Source of the DNA: Lactarius indigo
Lineage: Eukaryota > Basidiomycota > Agaricomycetes > Russulales > Russulaceae
Assembly (NCBI GenBank): GCA_025766275.1
Contig: JAFKAC010000005.1
Span: 2,528,275 to 2,592,274, forward strand
Direction of reading: 5' to 3'
Length of the DNA stretch: 64,000 nt
Made by a program: the position numbers and the translations under genes. The notes beneath the pieces were generated by a model. That model was not told the origin of the DNA and did not search any database. It worked only from the letters and a program-made list of their open reading frames with translations. Each line of letters opens with the position of its first letter. Positions within the stretch are counted from its first letter, which is position 1. Positions 52,986 through 64,000 of the stretch are shown one piece after another.

Positions 52986-55495
52986 ACTCTCGCTTGCTTG
53001 CTCCCATTGAAGCGAGATCATCTCGGATCCTGTCAGGCCGGACATGACAGATACATGGCGTTAGACAGGTGCATACAGCACTGGCAGGTGCTAGAGACAA
53101 AGCTAGAGAGGCACTGCCAGTGCGCATTGTTCGGCGCAGTTCGGAAAGATTGAGCCTAGAAGTGGCTCTATGTTCAACGCTCCTGCATCGTATGCTAATT
53201 GAAGCGCCATATCTGGAGCAATACGAACACACCACTGCACGAAAAATAGGATGAAATTCCAGCGAAATTCATCCTGAAATACGTACTATTTGAGAATCAA
53301 ATTAATTCTTACATGATAGGACGAATAACATTTCGAAATTTCTCGCTTTCCCACGAGAATCAAGACGAGAATTATCCGAGCTCTTCGATGGCCCCTCCTG
53401 GTCCTGAAGACCACTGACGTCGCGAGGGGCAGTAAATCGAGCATGATTGTCAATATCACGTAGGATGAAATAGAGTTACTGTAAAAGAATCCAAGGTTTG
53501 AGGGAAATTAGTCTAACCAAAAACGACTCACTAGCCGATCTCAGAACGAATATCAGTCTTGATACCAGTAGCCACTTTTGCAAGGACTTTGGATGGAAAC
53601 CACTGGACGTAAATCAGTATCGATCTTGACTGAAAGTCTGTCTTGTTCGTTGGATAATTATAATTACTTCCGATATTCTTTGGATGGCTTTCAAGCTCAG
53701 CGCTCTTTTAGGTTGATCCAATAAAATAATATATTACAAAAAGCGATTATAGGCCAACTAACTACCAAAACCTAAATCGGTGTTCGCACGCTGCAAGGCG
53801 GTGGCAGACGTGGGGTACGGCAAGTGCTCGCATGCTGCCATGGGGTAGCGTCGCGGCGACTTGGTGTTGAGGAAGCTTGGTAGCTGCCGCCGAAGCGGAC
53901 TCATGGTCGCTCTGTTGTGGTCGCAGTCGGCGGCGGCGCATCGTCATCGTAATTCGCGTCGTTGCCACCTTGCTGTCATAATCTTTGTCTTGGCCGCCTT
54001 ACATTGTCGTGGTCGGAATATCATCGTTGTCGTCACCGCCTTGCCGCCGTCGTCATCGCTTGCGTTGTGGTGGAACTTGCGCACCCTGCTCAAGTTGAGG
54101 TGGTGTTGCAGCGGAGTGGAGTCGTGGCAGGACTTGTGTGTCGTGATGGCATAGTTGGGCTTGCATGTGGAGGTGGTAGTAGGGACTTGTGAGCCTTGAA
54201 GCGCTTGGGTTCTACGACCCTGGCGGGAAAAGAAAAAAAGCTTGGTCGCGTTCACAAGCGTAGGCCTGGGTGAGCATGAAGGAGGGAGACCACAATGATA
54301 CCGTTGCCATGTCCGTAGTCGTGGACGTCCTTCTTACGTGCTGGAAAGGCAAAGTTGGCTTGAATGAGAAGTGAAAAGCAAATAAAGTCTCTAAACGAGA
54401 CTGGGCCGAAGCCTAATTCATCGTCAGCCGCATCTTCATGACCATCATGGTTGTAGTCGTGGTAGCTTGCATGCCTGCGAACAGAGTGAAAACTAGATAT
54501 AGGAGCCAAGGGACAAGGTAACAGTGGTGACTCAGAGGTGGCTCGAGTGCCCGGCCGTGGATGGCGGTGGTTGCCGTGGTAGTAGTCATCTTGGATGGCC
54601 CAGGCGCAGCTTGGGCACAACGGCGGTAGCTGCGGTGACAGCTCCTACAAAGAAGGGCAATATTAGCACGTTGGGAGAGTCAGGGGAAGAAGAAGAAAGA
54701 AAAAAAAGCATCCCAACAAACAATGGAAAGGTGACATAACTCGGGCACACTGGGGGAGTAGAGGCGAGCCTGAGGGGATACTGTACACATTGGAGTCGTT
54801 CAAACAGGTCTTGCCAGTGCGTGTGGCAGAGAGGTGGCAGAGAGTGCACAGATTTCACGCCAACTTGAACCGATCAAGTTTCCGCATAATACTGGTATCT
54901 TGGGATGATTTTCGTCTGTTACTGTATTTCTGGTCATCCTTGCAACATCTAGTCGGTGACGCATTTTACGTAGTTATAGGACTCGTGATTTTCAGTAGGT
55001 AATAGAATTGGATGGTAACCAGCATGAATCAGGGCATGAATTGAAAGCAGCCGTTAGTAAATCGTTTAAGTTAGGCTGAAAACTGAAACTTGTCTGACAA
55101 TCGCTGGATATCAAGCTGGACTTGAAGCTGAATATCTTTGGAATATCTCGAGGTATTTCTTGTGAATATCACAATCAATTTGGATGAATCTTGGGATGAA
55201 TCGTCCAGATCGGCTTCCATTAGCGGTGTGCACCAGAATCCAAAATCCCGGGCCGTAGCCACTAGATTTAGACTAACACCAACACTCTGTCTGACGGGTC
55301 ATGCCACGCCATCTCATGCCATTTTTTTTGCTTTTTGTTTTTTTGTTTTTCAAAACCCATCACGATTCTTATCGTGCCTTCATGCTACAGTAGCTTCAAG
55401 TTGGGGTATTCGTCATGGAGTATATAAATCCCTACATCCCAGTCATACAGTACAGCGGCCTCACCAGACCTTCGAACGCCCACTTCCTCATCTAA
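52986..55495. other. Gene-poor stretch with GTC/GTT-rich low complexity
   Basis: No supportable gene. From 53,860 to 54,240 and again near 54,420-54,610 the plus strand is rich in GTCGT/CATCGT-type trinucleotides, which makes long but meaningless ORFs on several frames. The last bases before 55,496 are the promoter of the terpene synthase, with GTATATAAATCC near 55,420 as a TATA candidate. Confidence 0.45.
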
Positions 55496-56791
55496 ATGAT
55501 GTCAGAACTCCCCCAATTTCGTCTCCCTAACCTACTTGCTCAGTGGCCCTGGCCCAGAGTCTTGAACGAGCACTACGCAGAGGTAAAGGCCCAGTTCGAC
55601 GAGTGGGTCCACGCGTTTGAGGCCCTTGATACCAAGTCACAGAAATTATTCGACCGATGCAATTTTGGTGGGTGGGCACTTATTACAAGTTTGATTATTA
55701 ACCTCACAGACATGTAGCGCTTCTCGCTTCGCTCGGATATCCTTTACTTGATAAAGGTTTACTGTCTATGTTCTGCGGGTCAGTGCGGACATCCTGACAA
55801 GTTCCTACCAGAGTGTCTCCTCGTTGCCTGTAAATTAATGGCAGTCTTTTTCATTTACGACGAGTACACCGACAAACTGGACGAAGCTGGAGTCCGTGTC
55901 TGCGCAGGTGCGGTCATGGATGCTCTCAGAAATCCGCACAAGGAGCGTCCAAAAGGCGAGCCGAAACCTGGAGAAATTGCAAAACAGTAGGTCTACCTTC
56001 GGGTTCTCAGAGTCCGGCAGTGCTCGCACTGTCTTGCGGTCATCATTCATGACTAACCGTATTTATAGATTCTGGCTTCATGCGATCAAGGTCTCGAGCG
56101 ATTCCGCTCAGAGACGACTCCTCAAATCATTCGATGCATATGTCTACGCAGTAGTTGAAGAGGCTGCCGATCGAGACCAGGGACGCATTCGTGGGATCAC
56201 AGACTACCTTGACCTCAGGGTGCGCGCCTCGGCCGCATATTGTACACTCTTTCCCCTAGAGATGAGCTTCGACATCCCTGACGAAGTCATGACGCATCCT
56301 GCGATGACGACTTTTCTTGACCTGATCGTATATCCCCTTTGTCTCACAAACGTGCGTATCTAGTACCGCTCTTGGCCGTGTGGCCCGGTCTGACCTTGCG
56401 AAACTTGAACTAGGATTTATATTCTTATAACATCGAGCAAGCTGCACCGGGACACGCTGCCCACAACCTCCTCACTGTCGTTATGAACGAAAAAGGTGTG
56501 GACTTGAACGGGGCGCTGGACTGGTACACGGAGTTCAACGAAACAAAACTAGCCAAGAGCCTAGAGCAACACCGGAAGATACCTTCATGGGGTCCCGAAA
56601 TGGATCCCGTTGTCTCTGCCTTCGTTGAGGGAGTGGGTTACTGGATGCGCGGGCACGACTGTTGGTCGTTCGAGGCGGAGAGATACTTTGGGACGAAGGG
56701 ACCAGAAACACAGGAGCACAGAATGGTGACTTTGTTCCCGAAGTCCACCGAAACGATAACGCCAATGATGGCTCTTCCTAGTCAGTGCTGA
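55496..56791 (+). CDS. Class I sesquiterpene synthase
   Basis: Predicted metal-dependent terpene cyclase that would ionise farnesyl diphosphate; the product is unknown. Five exons: 55496-55667, 55718-55756, 55812 to about 55,987, about 56,070-56,350, and 56,415-56,791; about 330 aa. The aspartate-rich motif reads FFIYDEYTDK, the NSE/DTE motif NDLYSYNIEQ is formed exactly across an intron, and the RY pair sits in FEAERYFGTKG near the C-terminus. The second intron (55,757-55,811, GTTTAC donor) is needed to give PLLDKECLLVACKLM and avoid a stop. The convergent neighbour is a P450, a common partner for oxidising a terpene scaffold. Confidence 0.9.
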
Positions 56792-57243
56792 CTAAATGTA
56801 TGCGACTGAACCATATTTGTTAAAGAACGTCCATATGATCCATAAACTCGTAGAAATATCTTGTGTCCTTGCTTGTGTTGTATCTGGCTATATTACAGTG
56901 ATTTCCAAATAGACAGACTTTCGTTTCCAGAGCATGAATTCAAACGATTCCATGTCTATATCTCACGTGTCGGAAATCGTTCGGGCTCGAGTTCGGTTCA
57001 AAAGCGAGTGCAAGCAATCGGCTTGCGGAGCAATTATTCACAAAGGAGGAATCGGATTCGAAGAAGAAGAACTGGAGTACAGGAGATCGAGCTTAGAGTT
57101 CGTCGTAACCAGATTAGTTGGTATATCAAGAAACGAGCTGATAGTCAAGTTGTCGTAAAGCTTCGTATTACCTCAAGTGCGAAGCCTGAATTGAGGGATC
57201 CTCCATCAGGGTCGGGGACTGTATACTATTCCTACGAAATGAA
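56792..57243. other. Intergenic between terpene synthase and P450
   Basis: Shared 3' region of two convergent genes. A plus-strand ORF at 56,861-57,334 is Arg/Ser-rich and lacks any domain; it overlaps the end of the P450. Confidence 0.45.
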
Positions 57244-59261
57244 CTACGCCCACATATCGTCACCGTGGAGCTCCATCTCCTGTGCGAGGAGCGAGGGAGC
57301 TTCCGGGAAACGTGGCGTGATGTCACATTCATAGGGGACTGGGTGACTGGCAAGGGCGTCTTGTTATTCTTGCTTCGGGGTCGCGTGGTGAGTCGTACTC
57401 ACATGACAAGACTTGTTTCCACCGTGCCGTCCACATCCAAGGGAAGCAGTTGGCCTATGGCGTCCTTCTTTCGCTCGAGTTTGAGCGCCCAAAGCACAGT
57501 TGCAATGTTGATGAATAGCGAATTGTTCGCCACATGACGGCCGACACACGATCTGCGACCAAAGCCATAAGTAAAGTGGCCCTCTTCCTTTGCGTCTGGT
57601 GGGCCCGGGGCAATTTCTCCATTGGCGTTGAGATGTCTCGCAGGGTTGAAGTGTGCCGCATCTTCGCCGTAGATATCCGGGTCGAGGTTCAGGTGCCAAA
57701 CGTTGGCGATGCAGATCGTGCCTTTCGGAATGAACATCCCTTCGTACCAGTCGTCTTCAAGGGACCGATGAGGCAGCCCAACTGGGTCGACAGCGCGCCA
57801 GCGTAGGGCTTCTTTGACCATAGCACGGATGTAAGGGAGGTGAGGGTAGTCCGCAAATGTTGGTAAACGTGCGCGGCCTACGACTGCGTCGAGTTCTGCC
57901 TGTGCTCTGGCTTGGGTCTCGGGGTACGCAAGCATCGCGAGAGTCCACCAAGTCATCACAGCGGAAGTTGTGTCTGTGCCTGCGGCGCTGGTGGGTGGGA
58001 TAAACTTAGCAAGTCAATTGCGCATGCGCCGAACCGACATATACGTACTACATAGTTCCAGCCAGCCATGATTTTTCCAGATTGGACATCTTGTGTCGAC
58101 CCCCATCGCGAATTAATGTAGCACACAGACTAGGGCGGTAATCTCCGTCTGCCTGTGTCAGAAGAAGATTAAAGTGACACGATTTAACAATGGAGTTTTA
58201 TCCGTACGTTGTTGACATGAACGGAGTTGAAAAATTCATCGAATATGGCAGTGTCATGTTTGTACCAAGCCTCAGCGTCTCGCTTCCACGCCGCAAACCT
58301 GGTTAGGTCAGGCGCCAGATAGGACCCAACACATTCAAAGAACAAACCTGCTAGGGATATGTAGCATCCAGGGGAAGTACTCAACAAGGTAGGTTCCTGG
58401 GTAAGCGGCACGAGTGATACGCTCGACGAAGTCATTAACATGCTTGACATTGTGATCTTGTCCGGATTTTATGGTAGGTAGATCATAAACAACGGACATG
58501 ATCATCGACGTGGCGGCACGACGGAGATGGTGGCCCCATTCCGTAGGTTTGTTCAGTCCATCGGAAGCGAGAATGAGAGCTTCTTTGGTTTGTATTCTAT
58601 GGAAATCATTAACGACGACCTTGTTGAGGCCGTGATGGGCGGCCTTGCGCATCCGACGCCAGCTGGTAATGAAAGTCGGTACGGACCTAGAGACAACCAG
58701 ATGCACGTACACGTCGTTGTATTGGACAAATCCAATGAGGAGACCACCTGTCATGATGTCTGATGCGACAATATTACGGGGCCTATCTGCGTATATCCCG
58801 GCGCGTCGATTAAGCAGATCGGCAGCAACTTTCTGAGAGTTGAGGACGACCATGGGTTGACCGAAAGCATTAAGATAGATAAGATCGCCTAGATCGATAA
58901 ATTTAAGAACGAGGGGAAGAAAGATCGAAGGGAGCCACTGACCGTACTGCTTTCGCCATTCTGTGAACTTGAGCCATTGCTTGGACCGCAACTCGAGGAC
59001 GTTTCCTATAATCGGGTAACCCCGCGGCCCTGGGGGTAGCTTCCGATAGGGACTGGTGACAAAGTGGGCCATGTAGAGTACGGCGAGGCTGAGAAGGATG
59101 CCGAACGATGGTATTTTGTTCTCTTTCGCGAACTGGCTAAGTTGGAAAGCGACCTGGGTGCCAGGAAGGGTGAAAATAAAGAAGACATGTCTGGGCCTGG
59201 AAAGAGACCCAGAGAGAGCATATCGGTATTTATATTCTTTCTCCTTCGTGAATTGAAACAC
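57244..59261 (-). CDS. Cytochrome P450 monooxygenase next to the terpene synthase
   Basis: Membrane-anchored P450. The start is placed at 59261 (uncertain; the helix IPSFGILLSLAVLYMAHF lies about 50 residues in). Motifs: KLPPGPRGYPIIGN, I-helix AAGTDTTSAVMTWW, K-helix EALR, FNPARHL, and haem loop YGFGRRSCVGR with the cysteine ligand. The last intron (57,396 to about 57,322) leads to a short exon ending MELHGDDMWA before TAG at 57244. Product about 530 aa. Middle exons around 58.0-58.3 kb were only partly resolved. It shares DDWYEGMFIPKGTIC and LPYIRAMVKE with the P450 at 25.5 kb, so both belong to related families. Oxidation of the terpene product is a guess from position. Confidence 0.9.
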
Positions 59262-59711
59262 AGATAAAAGTCAACTAAACAAAGTGAACAGAAAAGGGAA
59301 GGACGATGGAGAGGTGCTGATTCGGCAATTGTCACAGGCGGTGGCCGCTGAGCACCCAGGTCTGCACCATATCAACCAGTTTGGTACCTGAAGACCAGCC
59401 TGCAACTTGAGCTCGAATGCACAAGTGAAGGCGACTTCGATCCTCGGCCCAAGCCTGAATGGAACGCCCTAGATCGCCACTTGATCCGGGAAGATACTCA
59501 TTTGGTAAGAGGTACGTCTAGGTTTAGGCATAACGTTCTGCTAGTAACTTGATATCAAGCTCAAGCAAAGCTCAGTTGCGTTTGAGGGCCGGGGGGTCGC
59601 ACGTCGAGACAGGAAGGAGAAGAAAAGAAGGAGAGAATCCGTAGTGGATCGAACTAAACTCGACCGCGGTTCTTAACGAATGGAGATAACGCGAGAAGTC
59701 ATCTGGTCATC
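59262..59711. promoter_or_regulatory. Divergent promoter region between P450 and D-lactate dehydrogenase-like gene
   Basis: About 450 bases separate the two divergent genes. No obvious TATA box or repeat; no gene seen. Confidence 0.4.
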
Positions 59712-62149
59712 ATGTTGGCCCAACACGTGCGTTCCTCCTCATGCCACTTCCACGGAGGGCTTGTTGGTTCAGTGGCAGACCGCCACGGCTGCGAATTCCC
59801 CATCACTTGCGCCCACTTACCACAGCGATCAGCGGCGATCCACTAGCACAGAGCTCTGTGGCCTCTTCGTCCCGGACCGTGCTCGCGCTCGCGCTAGGCG
59901 GCGCCTTTCTTGGCCTCGGCGGATATTATGTTGGCACACGTTCGAACGGTGTCAACGTGGAGGGGGCGACCCTCAAGAGCGCTGGTATCTCCATCTCCAT
60001 TGCCAGCAAAGCCGATCTACGGTACCCCTGGGGACTTTGTGCGGGCGATCGACGAGCTCAAGGCGTCGCTTGCGGGGGAGGCGGTGACGACGGCGCGGGA
60101 CCAGCTGGAGGCGCACGGGTTCTCGCCAAATTCTCATCACCCGGTTCGTGTGCTTTTTCCTGGATTGTCGAGCCAAACGATATTAACTGTACCTCAGGGC
60201 TCCCACATAGCGTCGTGGTGTACCCGAGTTCGACAGAAGATGTCGTGAAAATCGTCAACGTCGCGCGGAAGTATCGCATGCCTATCGTTTCCCTACTCTG
60301 GCGGGACGAGCCTCGAAGGCCACTTTACGGGCGTACGTACTTGCCCCTCGTCCGTCGCGTGCAGGATAATCGATGGACACGTACTCTTGCTGCATTAGTG
60401 GAGGGGCGGAGGGATCTGCGTCGACATGTCAGAAATGGACAAGATAATTTCTATTCACGGTGCGTTCCCCGTCTCCTTCTGTCGAGTATCTAATTTTGTT
60501 CCGTCTTCGCAGAGGAAGACTCGGACCTCATTTGCCAGCCAGGAGTCGGCTGGATGGAGATCAACCAAACCTTGAAAGAGAAAGGAATCCCGTTATTCTT
60601 TCCCGTGCGTGCGAGACGATACACGTACTCGTGATCTCCTATTTTTAATTGCGAGTGCGCAGCTCGACCCTGGCCCTACTGCAACTATTGGCGGTATGCT
60701 AAGTACTGGCTGCTCCGGAAGTCAGTACCGTACCACCAAAAACTTACCCTTCTCGGCCTGTACTGAATCCTCTCCTCCCAACAGCCAATGCGGTGCGGTA
60801 CGGTACGGCGAAGGGCGAATGGTTCCTGAACGCGGTCAGCCCCCATTTTGTCGACGGGACGCGCGGGTGCTGAACTTGCGACAGACGGTCGTGCTCCCAT
60901 CTGGGGAGGTGATCAAAACGAGGCGCCGCTCACGCAAGTCGTCGGCCGGATTTGACACCACGAAGCTGTTCGTAGGCGCGGAGGGCACGCTCGGCATCGT
61001 CACGGAGGTGACCATCCGCCTCGCACCGGTCATCCCGACGACCGTCGCAACTGCGCGGTTTCCGGACGTGCGCAAGGCAAGCGAGGCCGTCATCGAGATC
61101 CTAAACACGGGCATCGGGATCCGTGTGCCATCTCTCCTCTCTTCGTATTTCTGACCTTTTATACCTCCCCGGCCAGAATGCATTGAGCTCGTCGACGCGG
61201 CGTTCATGCGCATGACCATGGCTACGGGAAACCCCGCGCGGAAGTACGACATCGCCGACCACCTGTTCTTCAAGTTGCAAGGCGCTACGCCCGCCGCGCT
61301 CGCGGAGGCCGTGGACGTGGTGAAGCGTATAGTTAAAAGGCACGACGGCGATAAGTTTCTGGCCCGCGCAGAGCGAGGAGGAAGCCGCGGCGATGTGGAC
61401 GGACCGTAAAAATGCGCACTACTCCGGCCTCGCGTATGCAGGCGAGGGCGCAAAGGCGTGGGTCAACAGACGTGTGGTGCGTATTGACCTGGATCGCTTA
61501 GAGGTCCCAGTGGACCTACTCACAGGTCATGGTGGTGATCCTGCAGCGTCCCAATCTCTAAACTCCCACAGCTCGTATATGAGACTCAGAAGGACATCGA
61601 GCGCTCCGGAATAATGTATTTTGTTTTGGGCCACGCTGGAGATGGTGGGTAGTACTTGAGGTGCCACGTTATCGAGAGGGAGAGGCTAATGGTATGGCAC
61701 ATCGGAACACCAGGAAACTTCCACACCTTCTTGGCCTTCAAGACGGACGAAGAGCTCAAGACCGTACGGGGGCTCGTGCACCGCATGGTCAAGCGCGCGC
61801 TTGCGCTCGATGGGACCTGTAGTCATGCGCGGCACGAGGCCGGGCCCGGGAGCACACTCACCCGTCTAATCTTCAGTACTGGCGAACATGTGTCGGAATT
61901 GGGAAAGAAGGAATTCTTAGTTGAGGAGCTCGGCGCGGGAACTGTAGCCCTGATGAAGACGATCAAGCGGACAATAGACCCGCTAGGGATTATGAACCCC
62001 GGGAAGGTTCGGACGCATCACGATCTATTCTGCGTAGAACCGGGGACTGAGGTGCATTTTTCTAGCTGTATCCAGACGACGAATGCTACGCCTGGCTGCT
62101 GAACACGAGAGTTTGGATCTTTTTATCTACTTGCTGCATACACCCATGA
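59712..62149 (+). pseudogene. DLD1: D-lactate dehydrogenase (cytochrome)-like gene with frame breaks
   Basis: Homologue of mitochondrial FAD-linked D-lactate dehydrogenase (FAD_binding_4 plus C-terminal domain; D-lactate to pyruvate, electrons to cytochrome c). Recognisable blocks in order: a membrane segment [136 protein letters not shown], and GKKEFLVEELGAG with KLYPDDE at the end. Between them the reading frame shifts by one base at about 59,732, 60,010, 60,289, 61,368 and 61,463, and the TGEHG motif near 61,880 has paired indels plus about 20 extra residues before it. Either a decaying gene or a stretch with sequencing indels; eIF3e next door has the same kind of breaks. Confidence 0.72.
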
Positions 62150-62218
62150 TTATGACTCGGAAAGTCCACACATCATATACAATTCTGCTGCTACAAGGTA
62201 ATTACACAACAATTTTCA

Positions 62219-63849
62219 TCATCGGGCACCCTCGACGACAGCGGGCTGTTCCTGGGCGGGCTGCGCCTGCTGCTGTCCTGTTCGGCTGAGCGCCGCCCCG
62301 AGCGCCTGTGTTCGGATGCTTAATCGCGGGTCTTTTCAATCACCGATTGGTAGATCGGTAGTGCTGGGCGGTGGATCTCAATGACGTGCTGTGGGAGGAC
62401 GGTGAGTTAACTGGGGCGCCTGGGAAGACAATGAGGAAGCACACCTTTTCGAGATCGATCTTGGCATCGGCAGCCATCCGTGTGTCGCTGGATGAGGTTG
62501 ACGATCCACTTTTCACCTTCGTCGGGGAGAGGTTGAGGCGGGCGGAGAGGTCACTTGGAGAGAAAAGTTTCAGCCCATTGCCGTATGTGCACAGTGAGAA
62601 CACGTACGCGATGTCGATCCGCTGGTGGATGCGACAGTACGCCTCGCTGATGAGGTAGCGCGCGTTATCGAGGAACTCCTCCCTGAACTCGCTCAGGAAA
62701 AAATCGTTCCCGACGACGCGTTCTGCGAGCTGCAGCTGATGCTGCGCCGCCTCAAAGTCAAACTCGACATAGAGTTCCTTGAGGAACTTGGTCACCGGGT
62801 CCGCGTACTGGTACTCTCGAGCTGCACGACCTTGACGACTTCGCGGATCGCGTGCCGCACGCGCGAGCTCACGGGTGCCCCCCCACCGCCCGCCTGCGCG
62901 CGGCGAGAGAGCACGGCGGAGACGGCGAGGTAGCGGAGGACCCAGGGCGCGGCGGACTGGATGGTATTGAGGTACGCTGGCGCAAGGAACGTCTCGAGGA
63001 GGAGCGTGCGGCCAGCCGGATGGTTGAAGTACACGAAGAGGGACCAGTGCACGAGCCACGCCCGCGAGTGCAGCGTCGCGAGCGGCTCGGCGTGCGCTTG
63101 CGCCTGTGCCGCGGCACTGGAGAGGGGCGCGGTGCCCGCACGAGCATCGAGCGTCTCACGGAGCGTGTTGAGCTCCTCGAGCGCGACGTCCCACTTCCCC
63201 GTGAGGATGTCCGAGGCGAGCTTGCCCCAGTGTGCGGAGGTGTTCAGGTCCGTGTCGGTGGAGAGCACGCGGAAGTGGTAGAGGTAGTCCGCGGCACCAG
63301 AATAGTTCCCGTACGTGTACTGGAACTTGCCAAAGTTGTACAGTGCGGTTATTTGCTCGAGGGTGAGCTAGGAGGGCACGTCCACAGTTGGAACAGTAGA
63401 TCAAATGGGCGGGGCGCGGAACGTCACTCACGTCGTAGTTGTCCTTCAGATAAGCCAGGTTTTGGTTCTTGTCTTGGCGCAGAGCCTGCGCGACGTCTGG
63501 GTTCTCGATCACGTCCAGTACGGCCTTTGCTTCCTGCTGCAGCTGCTCATTGATTGCCACTGCCTTTTCTCGCTTGGCAGCAAATTCTGAGTAGATTCTG
63601 TGTCGATCGCGGAAAAGAGGGCAATGATACAAGCCATTTCTCACCGTCAGGGACCTCGAATCCGGGTTTAGTTGCTCATAGAGGGATACGATGTAATCGA
63701 CCATGTTGGTGCCTTTTGCGAGCTCATACTGCGCTGCTGCGACCTGATCTTGCGCAAACAAACCACTTTCGAGAGATGGGTGAGCAAGGAAAGGCCAAAT
63801 GTCGATCTAAGTAGGGTATTATCGTCTTGGTGAGGTCGTACTCGGCCAT
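62219..63849 (-). CDS. eIF3e: Translation initiation factor eIF3 subunit e (INT6), frame-broken as given
   Basis: Subunit e of eIF3, a PCI-domain scaffold protein in translation initiation. The start at 63849 reads MAEYDLTKTIIPYLDRHLAF. Further blocks: VAAAQYELAKGTNMVDYIVS, a conserved intron after KDNYD, ALYNFGKFQYTYGNYSGAAD, LHSRAWLVHWSLFVYFNHP, DPVTKFLKELYVEFDFEAAQ and MAADAKIDLEK, then a last segment with VIEIHRPALPIYQSVIEK to the stop at 62219. One-base shifts are needed at about 63,768, 62,818, 62,522, 62,490 and 62,334 to follow the family. For an important factor, sequencing or assembly error is the simpler reading; a pseudogene beside an intact copy elsewhere is the alternative. Confidence 0.85.
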
Positions 63850-64000
63850 TTTGTTCAATTGAAAGATTAAAAGCGATTTTCGGAAGAGTATAGCTTGTCA
63901 CGTGATCCGACCCTTTTGACCGTGTCGTGGCGGGGGCAGTGCCAGCCCGCCAACGTACGTACACCCACACCATACCACTGGGGCAATGACCTCCCTCACA
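63850..64000. promoter_or_regulatory. Upstream region of eIF3e
   Basis: Sequence 5' of the eIF3e start, up to the window edge. No clear core promoter element was seen. Confidence 0.3.

Noticed and set aside
53762..54620. Overlapping ORFs in GTC/CAT-rich sequence
   Set aside because: Trinucleotide-like low complexity keeps several frames open at once; no protein-like content.
56861..57334. 157-codon plus-strand ORF between terpene synthase and P450
   Set aside because: Arg/Ser-rich, overlaps the final P450 exon, no motif.
62852..63553. 233-codon plus-strand ORF across eIF3e
   Set aside because: Antisense to the PCI-protein reading frame; composition Arg/Glu-rich from GC content.

Overview
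The window comes from a filamentous fungal nuclear genome, most likely a wood- or litter-inhabiting agaricomycete basidiomycete. Genes on both strands carry many short GT-AG introns of about 45-75 nt. The products (Goodbye-NACHT-ankyrin STAND protein, polyporopepsin-like protease, sesquiterpene synthase, P450s, small secreted proteins) fit that group. I saw no bacterial signatures, CRISPR array, rRNA or tRNA. All boundaries come from reading ORFs and splice signals by eye; family names come from motif recognition, not from a search.

Left third (0-16 kb, accessory). One very large gene (3.2-11.6 kb, +) encodes a STAND/NLR-type receptor: an N-terminal Goodbye-like domain, a NACHT NTPase, about 44 ankyrin repeats with nested higher-order duplication, a Pro/Ser/Thr linker and a C-terminal two-transmembrane domain resembling fungal SLATT. 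Two diverged direct repeats (about 1-640 and 15,334-15,980) lie 15.3 kb apart and may be antisense relics of another STAND N-terminal exon. An NmrA-like NAD(P)-binding protein (12.5-13.5 kb, -) lies between them. Around 16-19.7 kb I find no supportable gene.

Middle (19.7-48.3 kb, mostly ordinary). In order: a non-RD protein kinase with a long disordered tail; a small unknown protein; a P450 flanked on both sides by copies of the same promoter-like sequence; a small secreted protein; a secreted ferritin-like protein; a pepsin-type aspartic protease; the DBP7-type DEAD-box helicase; two paralogous small secreted cysteine proteins with the same exon-1 length; the AFG2-type double AAA ATPase; and, divergent from it, a four-transmembrane MARVEL-like protein. 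DBP7 and AFG2 both act in 60S ribosome biogenesis.

Right (48-64 kb). A decayed ankyrin-repeat gene (50.5-52.2 kb, -) and imperfect repeats are followed by a possible small terpenoid locus: a class I sesquiterpene synthase (+) convergent with a second P450 (-). A D-lactate dehydrogenase-like gene and an eIF3e gene close the window. Both are recognisable along their whole length but interrupted by several one-base indels. Since eIF3e is a conserved translation factor, this may mean draft-quality sequence here rather than true pseudogenes.
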